A stretch of DNA of 64,000 bases from contig JAVLRN010000002.1 in the NCBI GenBank assembly GCA_032821775.1, positions 4,278,001 through 4,342,000 on the forward strand, written 5' to 3'. Shown in pieces: positions 55,359 to 64,000 of the stretch. Each line of letters begins with the position of its first letter. Position 1 is the stretch's first letter. The notes beneath the pieces were generated by a model. It was not told where the DNA came from. It saw only the letters and a list, made by a program, of their open reading frames with translations, and did not search any database. A program made the position numbers and the translations under genes. The stretch comes from Sanguinoderma infundibulare (Eukaryota; Basidiomycota; Agaricomycetes; Polyporales; Polyporaceae).

Positions 55359-58267
55359 TCACCGCCGGTTCCTGCTCTGCCCGCTAGGGTTATGCGGCCC
55401 CGCAGCAGCACCCTTCCGCATCTCTTCCTCGTCCAAGCCAGCCTCCGCCAGGATTCGTTCGACTTCCTCCAAAACCGGCTTGTACTCCCCTGCAAGGATG
55501 AAGGACATCTCGTCAGCTCCGCGCCAGCCTTTCCCACTCGGTTGCGCGACGACGACTCACCGTATCTCTCTTCCGCGAGCGAGAAGCCGTCCCTTCGGAG
55601 CATCTTTCCGCGGTTGTCGCTCGTCCCGAACGCCTTTCCCGCCCAGTACTCGCCTGCAAACACACGCTCAGTCGACATTCCACGGGCAGGATGCATAACA
55701 ATAACACACGGGAGCGAGCGTAGAACATCGCCAGGGTCTCGCCAGGGAGCGGTGTGCTGATGACGTCCTCCGGCGACCGCGTCGCGTCCTTCGCGACGCC
55801 CATGAACGCTGTGGCTTGCGATCGCAGCGAATCCTGCAGCGAGCAATACAGTTTAGCCCGGTATGCTCACAGGACGGAAAATACGCATACCTTCTCTTCC
55901 TCGATAGTGTCCAACACATCGAGCTCCTTCCCGTCATCCTCCCCGACTACCGTGACGCTCTCCGTTTCGTCGCGCTGCGTCTCGTCGTCGTCGTCGTCAT
56001 CATCCTCATCTTCCTCATCGTCGTCCTCATCGTCGCTGCTCTCCTCGTCCTTCTCGTCAATCACGATCTCGGTCTTCTTCAGGCACGCATACCGGTCCAG
56101 CTTGTCCAGCGGTAGCGCGTAGAAGTCGTCCAGCGTGTATTCGCGCGAGCCCTTCTCGAATATCCCGCCATAGCTGCAGTCGTGGGCGTGTGTGAGTCAA
56201 GACCAGGAACGCACACGAATGGGGAGTGCATTTGACGTACATGTATAGGGTATTTCGGAGCACGGCGAGCATGGCGTTGTACCGCGGGAGTGGTACCGTG
56301 AGGACCGGGTCGTCCGGGTCGATCTCGTCTTCCGGCGGAGGCGCGGGGGTCGCCAACTTGGGCGAGGGAACGGCTTTCTGCGACTTCGAAGGCTTCACGT
56401 CTTCCTGCTACTTCACTTGTGAGATACTGCTCTATCCTGGCCGCCGCCGGCGTACCTTATCCTGCAGTTCTCCATCGGTCCCGTCGTCTCCTTCATCAAA
56501 CTCATCATCGTCCTCCTCAGGCTCTGGTCCCCGCTGCTGCTGTTGCTGCTGAGTCGCCCTCTTCTTCGCCGCTCCGCCCTTCTTCTTGGGCCGCTTCAGC
56601 ATCATCGACACCCATCGCCCATTCCCGGTGATCTGGTACCCATATAGGTCGTTATGAAACACGCTCTCGAGCGTCTCCTCGCTCGTGTCCTCGTCCGTCA
56701 CGCCTCCGAAGAGCACGCCCATGTTCTTCGCCGCCCAGAGCGCCATCGTGCAGCCCGAGCGGAGGGAGGGTGCGTACGACGTCGAGGCTTTCTTGCGCCT
56801 CTCCCACTTCAGGGTGAGCGGGTCGGCGGTGGACTTGCCTGTTGTTGTCGTCTCGGGGGTGTTGAGCGTCATGCTATGGGAGGCTTCAGCGCATGAACGG
56901 CAGGATTTGCGCGAGGGCGGGAACAGAAACAGGGCACGGACCGGAGGAACCAGGTGTCATCAAGCATTACGCCGATCGGACGCGAGCCTTTGACGTATTC
57001 CTTACAGTAACCTCCATGCAGCAGGATGCCTTCCGGAGTAGGAATGAACGAGAATCCGCTCCGCGGTCTGGCGGGAGCGTCGTCAATCAGCCAGAAAAAC
57101 AAGCAGGCACGCGAGGGACGACCGCGCGCCGGCGGCGACTCACGAAGGTTTCCGGTCGGCGTCCTTGAAGTCGATCTGCCGCCATCTGTACTCTTGCGTG
57201 TCGAACAGCCAGAGATCGTTGAGGTAGTTCGCTAGAATAGACGTTTAGCGACCTGTTCGGGATAAGTTGCCGAATGGAATCACTTTTGATGCCCGGGTCA
57301 TAGAACCCGCCGAACAGCACGATGTAGTGCTTCCACATGGACATCCTGTTGGGGGCACACGGCCGTCCCGAAATGAGCTCGGGATGTACGATGAAACACA
57401 GGTTCCCGCTCACCGGTGGCCTGACCGCGCTGTTGGGCGGACTTTGGTTTCGATCCGTTCCCATGAGTGCGTTGAGATATCGAAGCACCAGAAATCGCGG
57501 TAGTGATGGAAGGAGTTCTGGTATAACGACGAAAACTCACCCCCTGACAGTGTTACGGCTCCGTGAATGCGCGTCTTCATGGGTAATGGGAGCAAATGAA
57601 CGTACCGAAGAGGTAGAGCTTGCCGCCGCCCGCCGGACTCGGGACGACCGCATGAGCAGAGCGCGGGCCAGGGCACGTTGGGGACACGAACTTCCTCCAC
57701 TCGTTCTAGAGGTGCATCCGCCATGAGCGACACTCACACAAGGTGACGCACAATCGTTTACGCCACCTTTTCCGGTGAATATCGGAAGACGTCGCTGTAG
57801 AAGTACTGCTGAGGATGAGCGGACCCGAACGGTTCGAAAGTTGAAACACAGTACGCACCGCCTTCCCGTCCTCGCTGAAGAACTCCCCGCCGATGCACCA
57901 CAGGTGATTCCCGTTCGGGCACGGGGTGAGCGTCGCGTTCGCACGCCGGCTGGGCGGGCCCTCGACGAGCTCCTCGGTGACCTTGTGCGCCTCCTCCCAT
58001 TCTCTTTGGATCTACTGACCGTGGTGGCGTTAGATGGTGTGCGCGCAAATACGCGATGGGATGGGATGGGATGGGATGGGTTACGGAGAGGGAAAGAGGA
58101 CTCACCCGGTCGAGGATGCTCTCGAGATCCTGGTCGTCGTCCTCGAACTCGTCCTTGCTCTTGCCCGCCTTCTTCTTCTCCTTTTTCTCTATCTTCTGCG
58201 CCGCCTTGGCCTTCTTCGCGGCCTTCGAGACTGTTTTGGACGCGTCCTTTCCTTTCTTCTTCGCCAT
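55359..58267 (-). CDS. KEL3: Kelch-repeat protein, KEL3/KLHDC4 type
   Basis: Start MAKKKGKDASKTVSKAAKKA, a Lys-rich head as in yeast Kel3 and human KLHDC4, then DEFEDDDQDLESILDR. Kelch blades follow over about eight exons: PPSRRANATLTPCPNGNHLW with CIGGEFFSEDG; YSDVFRYSPEKNEW; GPRSAHAVVPSPAGGGKLYL with FGGEF; HHYRDFWCFDISTHSWERIE; ARSGHR and IVLFGGFYDPG; YLNDLWLFDTQEYRWRQID; PRSGFSFIPTPEGILLHGGY; LRSGCTMALWAAKNMGVLFG with GVTDEDTSEET; FHNDLYGYQITGNGRW. The second half holds a Gln run (about 56535-56555) and a long Asp/Glu tract (about 55980-56060). The C-terminal conserved part includes SREYTLDDFYALPLDKLD, TPLPGETLAMFYARS, EYWAGKAFGTSDNRGKMLRR and EYKPVLEEVERILAEAG, stop 55361-55359. The family is conserved in eukaryotes with poorly defined cytosolic function. 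Confidence 0.85.
58056..58080 (+). repeat. ATGGG pentanucleotide repeat, five copies
   Basis: Short microsatellite (ATGGG)5 inside the first intron of the Kelch gene. It may vary between strains. Confidence 0.85.
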
Positions 58268-58802
58268 TGAGTTAACCCGAATATGCTCCTGGCCTGGAGG
58301 ACAGGGTGAGACACCTTGCGACTATTGGACTTGCTAGTCTTGACCGTTCACGATCACAGCGACAGCACGCGAACCCAGGGTGTCTGCAGAGCGATAAATG
58401 CGTCTAGCTAGCTGTTTTGAAACGCAACCCACAGGCCACAAACGAGAGGATGGTGATTTGAGGGAAAGGGCTCGTCGGTCAGATTATCTCCACCCAGATT
58501 TAGATCGACTTCGCAAATCTAATCTTATCTTTCGGCGTTATCCTTCGGGTTCATTACGAACAACCTTGAGCGCTTGAGCACTACTCAGAGAAGAACATAT
58601 GTAATCACGCAAGCACAAGAGAAGCAGTTGAAGTGAGCAGCAAAAGCATTATTGCGGGGAATACATGTATCACAACGATCCTGTCCGAAATTGGTACGAC
58701 CAGAGTCCTCCACCTCCTTCCGAACCTCCACCTTGACCTTGCGAATGCGGGCAAACGCGAGGAACGGGGACGATTCTTCGTGCACCGCAAGATGTCCAGC
58801 GT
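58268..58802. other. Intergenic spacer
   Basis: Promoter of the Kelch gene and 3' region of the hydrophobin gene. No further feature recognised. Confidence 0.5.
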
Positions 58803-59264
58803 TTACATGACAATGGGGACACAGCCGACGCTGACGGCACCACCTAGCAGCAATCACACGTATCAGCATGTGGACGGTGCAGAAAAAGGGCAAGGGTAAC
58901 ATGTGTTGCGCACCGACGCTCTTGTTCTTGCAGCAGACAGGCGTGGACTGGCTGCACGAGGCTCAGTCAGTATCCTGGTTGCCTAAGATGTTGAATAGGA
59001 TGGAACTTACCAAGTGTTGGGCGAGGCAATACCGAGGCCGGTGATGGGCGAGCAATGGGCCACAACATCCGTCGTAACGCCGTCGACGACGGTAGTTAGG
59101 ATGCCGGTAACCTGATCCTCGGTGCGGGATTCCTTGGAGGTGGCGGTGTTGCAGCAACGGAGGGAGCCAGTGTTGCAGTGGCCAGCACCAGGGTAGGTGG
59201 GAACGGCGGTGGCGACCGCAAGGAGGGTGGAGAGGACGGCGGCGACGGCGAGCTTGGAGAACAT
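58803..59264 (-). CDS. Class I hydrophobin
   Basis: Start MFSKLAVAAVLSTLLAVATA, a signal peptide. Mature part: GHCNTGSLRCCNTATS, VVAHCSPITG, then an intron splits the fifth Cys codon (TG/C), giving NTCQSTPVCCKNKSV, and a second intron leads to GGAVSVGCVPIVM with TAA 58805-58803. The eight cysteines are spaced C-x6-CC-x32-C-x13-C-x5-CC-x12-C, which fits class I. Hydrophobins self-assemble at air-water or hyphal surfaces into amphipathic layers, coating aerial hyphae, fruit bodies and spores. The stretch between Cys3 and Cys4 contains charged KESRTEDQ and valine-rich VTGILTTVVDGVTTDVV. Single copy in this window. Intact by all visible criteria. Confidence 0.9.
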
Positions 59265-59402
59265 CTCGAAGGTGGGTATGAGGGTGTTTTGGTGGTGAAA
59301 AGAGAGTAAGGGTGATCGAACGATCGAGTGATTGAGAGAGCTAAGGAGTGTGAGTAGCTGAAGTGGACTTCGCTGAGGAAAACCGGGCCCTCGCACCTTG
59401 GT

Positions 59403-59409
59403 CTTTATA
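59403..59409 (-). promoter_or_regulatory. TATA box of the hydrophobin gene
   Basis: TATAAAG on the minus strand about 140 nt upstream of ATG 59264, followed by CT-rich sequence, as expected for a strongly expressed secreted-protein gene. Confidence 0.6.
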
Positions 59410-60458
59410 CCTGTGCGGTACGCAGGGAGCGCCGAAATCTCATCGCGCAACGCGGACGGCACGAAAGGCCGAGGTATTGCTGAGGCATGGATTCCGGGGT
59501 TTACCTCTTCGTCCCTGAATGCACCGTTATTCGGTACCAGGCAGCCTGCCATTGACACATCCCGGGGTGATGAAGACAGCAAAACACTCTAACCTCGCCT
59601 CCGCCATCCTGTCGGACGGTTCACGGCCATAAACCGATAGAATGGGGGCCAGCACGGTCGTCCGATGATTCGTTTACGAAACCCATCCTCGGGAGCCGTG
59701 ACACCAGACCGGCTTCGCAAGTCGTGGCGGCCGCCTTGACAGAGGGCGGCCATACATCACCGCGGGCGTAGGGAAAGCGCACGAGTCCAAGGAAACGCCG
59801 GCGACATGTTCCGGGAAGGTCGAAGGCCCTTCTCGTACTGAAGGAAGCTAGAGGACAAGCCTTCGACTGAACTAGAAGGAGGAGAAAACCACTCGTCCTG
59901 CCAGTCGGCGGCATTCCTGCGGCGATACGTTAACGTCAACCGACAGCACTGCACCGTTAGCATATGCGCCACATCAACACCCGTAAGTCAATGCTTGCCC
60001 TAGACGCTGTCACATAACCACACCCTTTTGATTTCGCAAATATGAGGGGTTAGACGAAGCCGCCGGGGTGGGCGAAAGACGGCAAAGAACTTCCTCGAAC
60101 GAGGTTAGGCCGGACATCCCAGGTGAGATTTGTACATACGCTACCCGGGTAAACGGCGAGGGCAAAGCCACGTTTCGATCTTGGCGCGCGAACAATGCCT
60201 AAGATGGGACAGCCAAGGTCAACTAATGGGCACAGGAACGAACAAGGAACGAAGGGATTGTTTACCTAACCAGCCACAGCGTTGGATGTATTGGCGGCGT
60301 TTTAAGCACAATGTCGCGTGTGGGATACGTAGGACCCCTTGATTGAACCGAAAGATGATGTATAGTTACCCACTTTGTCCACGTACATGCGTACGGGATT
60401 TCGGGCGGCGTACGAAACCCGCCGTCCGAGGTCCAACGGACAGAGGATCACTGGATTA
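59410..60458. other. Spacer upstream of the hydrophobin gene
   Basis: About 1 kb without a recognisable gene; probably the regulatory region of the hydrophobin plus the 3' end of the next gene. Confidence 0.45.
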
Positions 60459-61479
60459 TCAGAACGAAAGCGTGATTTTGCGTTCTACGACCAGAGCTGA
60501 CATCAGAATGTGATCGAACAATTCATGCCCGTCCGGGAACACTGTCAGGGTTGCAGGTGGGGGAGGTGGTGACGCTTCCAGAGGTGGGGGCACGAACGAC
60601 GCCACCTGGTGCGATCCTCTGTCCGTGCACTGCAATCGAAGCCGCATCATGGCAGCAGCATGAGTACGTGACACGCGTCTCGACGAGGATCGGATGCACG
60701 CACAATGCACATCGGAGACCCATCTTCCAAAGTCGTACGGCAATCCCACCCGAGCTCGACGTCCCCGTACGTCCAGCGGAATTTCCGCTTCGAGCGAACA
60801 GTTTTAATACGTGTCACCCCCGGATTGGGATCGTAAAGAACACGTACCGAGGAGTGTCCATCTTTCCTCAGGACGTTTGACATCCGCGTGGAGTGGCTGC
60901 CCATCGTCATGATCGCGCGACTGTGCATCACGGCGAGCCTGACACAGTCCACGGAGGGTAGCTTGGTCGGTCGAACAAGCCTCGGACACGAGCAATGGGA
61001 CTCACTCGAATTCGCCGACGATTTCTCCTTCTCCGTCCGACCCTCGTCGGACGGTCGTTACGTACGACAGCGGGACGAACGGATTCAAGTTGAGCCCGAC
61101 GGTGATGTTGTACACGGGCGTCAGCGTGCGATCGACGTCCCGGGACGGCAGCAAAAACATCGAGTTGCGACCCCATGCAGAGAAAGTGTACATCCGGGGT
61201 GCGGTGGGCCTCACAATCAGATTGTAACTTTGCCAACTCCCGGTCAGTTGCGTCCCGCGCGGGAGGTCGAATGGGCGGCGTACTTTGGAGGAAGGGACGG
61301 TGGCAGGATATTCTCCTCTGTCGCGTAGCTGCATTCCTCCGAGTCAGCGGAGGCGAAAGATGCCGTCGGAGTTTGGGATCGTACTCTGGGAGCAGAGTGC
61401 CTGCCGGAGACGGCGGATCTGCATGGTCGTCCGTGAAGGGATCTACGATTTGACGAACAGCGAGATTGTTAGGACCCAT
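60459..61479 (-). CDS. DUF6593-like protein
   Basis: Exon pieces on the minus strand: PFDLPRGTQLTGSWQSYNLI and NSMFLLPSRDVDRTLTPVYN with LNLNPFVPLSYVTTVRRG; then MGSHSTRMSNVLRKDGHSSV, YDPNPGVTRIKTVRSKRKFR, WTYGDVELGWDC; and a last exon ASFVPPPLEASPPPPPATLT followed by FDHILMSALVVERKITLSF, stop at 60459. The FRW-x-YGDVELGW block and the closing SALVVERK are what I associate with basidiomycete DUF6593-type proteins, which are predicted beta-rich and of unknown function. The N-terminal exon (MGPNNLAVRQIVDPFTDDHA from 61479) is tentative. It is divergent from RCE1 with about 460 nt between. Confidence 0.5.
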
Positions 61480-61936
61480 ATGAATCTTGAATGCTAACAA
61501 AGCACCTGAGCTGGAGGAGGCCATGGCCATCCTGTCACAAGAAGAGATATGCAAACAGGAGTCGTAAGTGCCTTGTCGGCGTCATCGTAGGTGGAGGCAC
61601 GGAGTAGGCAGTGGGAAGGCGCGGAAAACGCCTGCAGCTGCGCATCTCCTCGAGCTCGCTCCCCTCCTCGACGATCTCGGCTGCTGTGGACTCCAGCTGG
61701 GCTTGGGGTTTCGCTCCGCTGCACTCTTTAACTGCTTTGTCTTTCTGTCCTGATCCCCTCCGTCTCCGTGCTCTGCTTTGAGCATCGGATCTGCGTTTCC
61801 CAGGCTTGCAATCGGCTATTATTGTACGTTTCCCGGCGACGGCATACATACATAGCCCTATACTCCAACATCCGCCACTCCTCCAAACTCTCCAAGGCAC
61901 TCTACCTATCACCACCTCGTATCCTGTCCTTCTCGG
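61480..61936. other. Divergent promoter region
   Basis: Shared upstream region of the DUF6593-like gene (minus) and RCE1 (plus). No clear TATA box was identified. Confidence 0.45.
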
Positions 61937-63922
61937 ATGCCACTCGTGTTCCCCACCCCGCCCATCTCGCTGTCAACCGCCCACGCGTTGACCGCGTTCT
62001 TCGCGTTCTCGTACGTCGGCTCGCTTTACGTCTCGAAGAACGCCCGACTGTCATTCAAGGACGGCGAGTCCCTCAATGTCCGCGACGGAGAAGAGAGGAC
62101 GAAGAGGGCCGACGAGCGGTGGAGGAACGATCCGGACGTCATTCGCGCCAGGCTGTTGGCGGCGAGCCTGAGCACCGTGGGGAGCGTGTTCGCCGTGTAC
62201 TTGCTCATGAGCAGTATTACGCCCGAAGCTGAGGTGTGTACGTCTTCTTTATAACACGGCTGGGTTTCGTGTCGAATGCCATGGCAACATCGGGTCCTCA
62301 TCGACCCAAGAGGCGTGTCTTGCGTGCGGTGTGCTCGGAGATACGGGAAAGCGAGGTGTCCTGATTCGCACTGGGCAACACGGCGAATGGGCGTGCTACG
62401 AGGTGCCTGAGCCTTCGTGCATGCTAGTGCGCGGAGAGGGTTTGCAGCGTCGAGACTTTCCTCGGGTCGCCCATCAACGAAGCTTGCGGGTGCTAAGTGT
62501 TGTATGCGCGCATTTCCGAGGATCGTTCTATGCGTTGTTGAACCACAGCCAGGTCGAAAGTTCACCCCACGATGTCCCGACTGGATCGTGCGTGGAATTG
62601 GTCGCACTCCTGCACGCCTCAAGGTTGCATATTATCCTTCTAGCCAGTCGGGTTCATTTGCTCTGGGCACTAGGCTTGTCGAGATTGTTTTGCGACTCTT
62701 TTCCCAAGAGCTAGATCTTCAAGCCGATCTTCACCTTTCGATGAGTTACGCGGAATGGCAAATAGGCTCCTGATCGGTGCCTTGTCGGGCTCGGCCTGCA
62801 CGAATCGTGATACCTTGTGCACAGAAGGCAAACATCTCTGGGAAACAAATGCTGACACGATTTCATTTCAGAGGAGCCGAGGCTCCCTAGTCGTCGCGGA
62901 ATCCACGCTCGCCCGCCTCGGAGTTACCGTCGACTTCGCACGGAATAATCGCTTTTACATTATCTTGCCATGTCTAGTCGCTCCAGTCCTATACCTGGGC
63001 CCTCTCTACGCCGGATATCTCTCCCAGACGCTTCCCTTCCAACGGCGATGGGATTTCAGTCGCGATTTCGTACCAACTTTCACTACGTGGATCGGGATAC
63101 GGGACTATGTGGTGGTGCGAACACATCCACTGGGACGCTCGAAGCTGATGAGATACGTTTCTTGTAGGGGCCGATCACCGAAGAAATTGTTTTCAGAGCC
63201 TGTGTCCTCGGGGTTTATCATACGGCGGGGGCCTCCCGCATGAAGATGATCTTCCTCTCCCCGCTGGCGTTCGGAGTTGGTAAGCCGGTCCATCCTCGCA
63301 CTGCAGTCTTGCAAGCTTCATGACAATTCGCGCTAACACGTTTGTCCGACCACAAGCTCATCTTCACCACGCCTGGGACACCTACAACCGCTATGGACGG
63401 ACATCCTCCGCTGTACGGATCGCCGCGGTGCAAACCTGTCAGTGGCTCCCTGTTATCGCATCGTTCCCAGCTATACAACGCGGCTAACGGTCTAAGCGGT
63501 TTGCAGTGGTCCAGCTCGGGTTTACGAGTCTCTTCGGCTTTCACTGCGCGTTCCTGTTCCTCCGCACAGGCTCCCTTCTGCCGCCAATGCTGTCCCACAT
63601 CTTCTGCAACGTCATGGGCCTCCCGCGGTACGGCTTTCACGTCATGGTGTTTCCGAAGCGGCGCCGAGGTAAGCCACTCGCGGCTCCCAATCTCCACCAA
63701 TTTCCGCTGACGGAGCCCGATCTGTGTGTGTGTGCCTGTACGATTGTTTGCTTCTTGTCCTGTCTTCTTTGCGCGGGTTCTGCGGGTTCGGGTCTGGACG
63801 CGGCAGCGATCCAAATCGCGTATCTGCTCGGGATCGCGGGATATGTGTACACTATGCGCTGGTGGACCAAGGCCGAGGACAGTCTATTTTGGCCTGCGAT
63901 AGGCGAGCCCGGGCGATTCTAA
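61937..63922 (+). CDS. RCE1: CAAX prenyl protease 2 (type II CAAX endopeptidase)
   Basis: ER membrane protease that removes the -AAX tripeptide from prenylated CAAX proteins such as Ras and a-factor-like pheromones. Exon 1 (61937-62233): [20 protein letters not shown] and [27 protein letters not shown]. After a long intron (62234-62871): [51 protein letters not shown]. Later exons hold the catalytic [18 protein letters not shown] (Glu-Glu), [22 protein letters not shown] (His), [20 protein letters not shown] and [18 protein letters not shown] (His and Asn), and [18 protein letters not shown], stop 63920-63922. All conserved active-site residues are present. Start ATG 61937 fits the first membrane segment. 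Confidence 0.85.
62234..62871 (+). other. Unusually long intron of RCE1 (638 nt)
   Basis: GTGTGT donor after PEAE and TTTCAG acceptor before [12 protein letters not shown]; the reading frame is kept. Other introns in the window are about 50-75 nt. No coding or transposon signature was recognised inside; it may hold an old insertion. Confidence 0.55.
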
Positions 63923-64000
63923 GTATGGCGGGGGCCGTGTCTATGGGCCTTCCGGAGTTCTGCGATTCCAGTAGAGACGAGGATGGAAGCGTTCATCCTA

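Noticed and set aside
58056..58080. ATGGG repeat considered as a telomere-like tract
   Set aside because: Fungal telomeres are usually TTAGGG-type; this is a five-copy intronic microsatellite.

Overview
The window is nuclear DNA of a filamentous basidiomycete fungus, most likely a polypore-type agaricomycete. Genes are split by many short GT-AG introns (about 50-75 nt). Recognisable families include a class I hydrophobin, DUF6533- and DUF6534-type membrane proteins, a DUF6593-like protein, F-box/LRR proteins of the polypore type, MYND-finger proteins and a KDZ-transposon cysteine-cluster protein. No rRNA, tRNA, CRISPR or bacterial-style operon was seen. Gene models come from reading frames plus splice motifs by eye, so outer exons and starts are less certain than cores.

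Layout. 0.6-5.9 kb: a type-B carboxylesterase and an MFS sugar transporter, both on the plus strand. 6.1-11.0 kb: three small genes or remnants of one family, each with a C-terminal Zn2Cys6-like cluster; a fourth lies at 24.2-25.3 kb. 13.9-15.8 kb: a MetE-like protein with an apparent 2-nt frame lesion. 17.7-19.3 kb: a Ser/Pro-rich low-complexity protein. 19.3-24.1 kb is gene-poor, with two weak models and a 118-nt near-perfect hairpin. 25.6, 40.1 and 49.2 kb: three dispersed members of a family with a C-x10(12)-C-x10-C-x2-H motif followed by a coiled coil. 29.0-30.2 kb: a secreted protein of about 17 proline-rich repeats. 31.8-34.1 kb: a broken copy of the DNA primase catalytic subunit gene, split by an F-box/LRR gene fragment. 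34.7-36.6 kb: a DUF6533 membrane protein. 38.4-39.7 kb: an MDR-family oxidoreductase. 42.4-44.7 kb: two tandem MYND-finger genes. 46.0-47.2 kb: an intronless TetX-like flavin monooxygenase next to a truncated KDZ transposase N-terminus. 50.9-53.1 kb: a DUF6534 membrane protein. 54.2-58.3 kb: a hydrolase-like gene convergent with a KEL3/KLHDC4-type Kelch gene. 58.8-59.3 kb: a class I hydrophobin. 60.5-63.9 kb: a DUF6593-like gene divergent from an RCE1 CAAX protease.

Housekeeping genes (KEL3, RCE1, hydrolase-like) cluster at the right end. The left and middle are accessory: dispersed paralogues, a shattered primase copy, transposon debris and long gene-poor spacers. There is no evidence of a single biosynthetic cluster. 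The least explained content is the two dispersed small zinc-motif families and the long hairpin.
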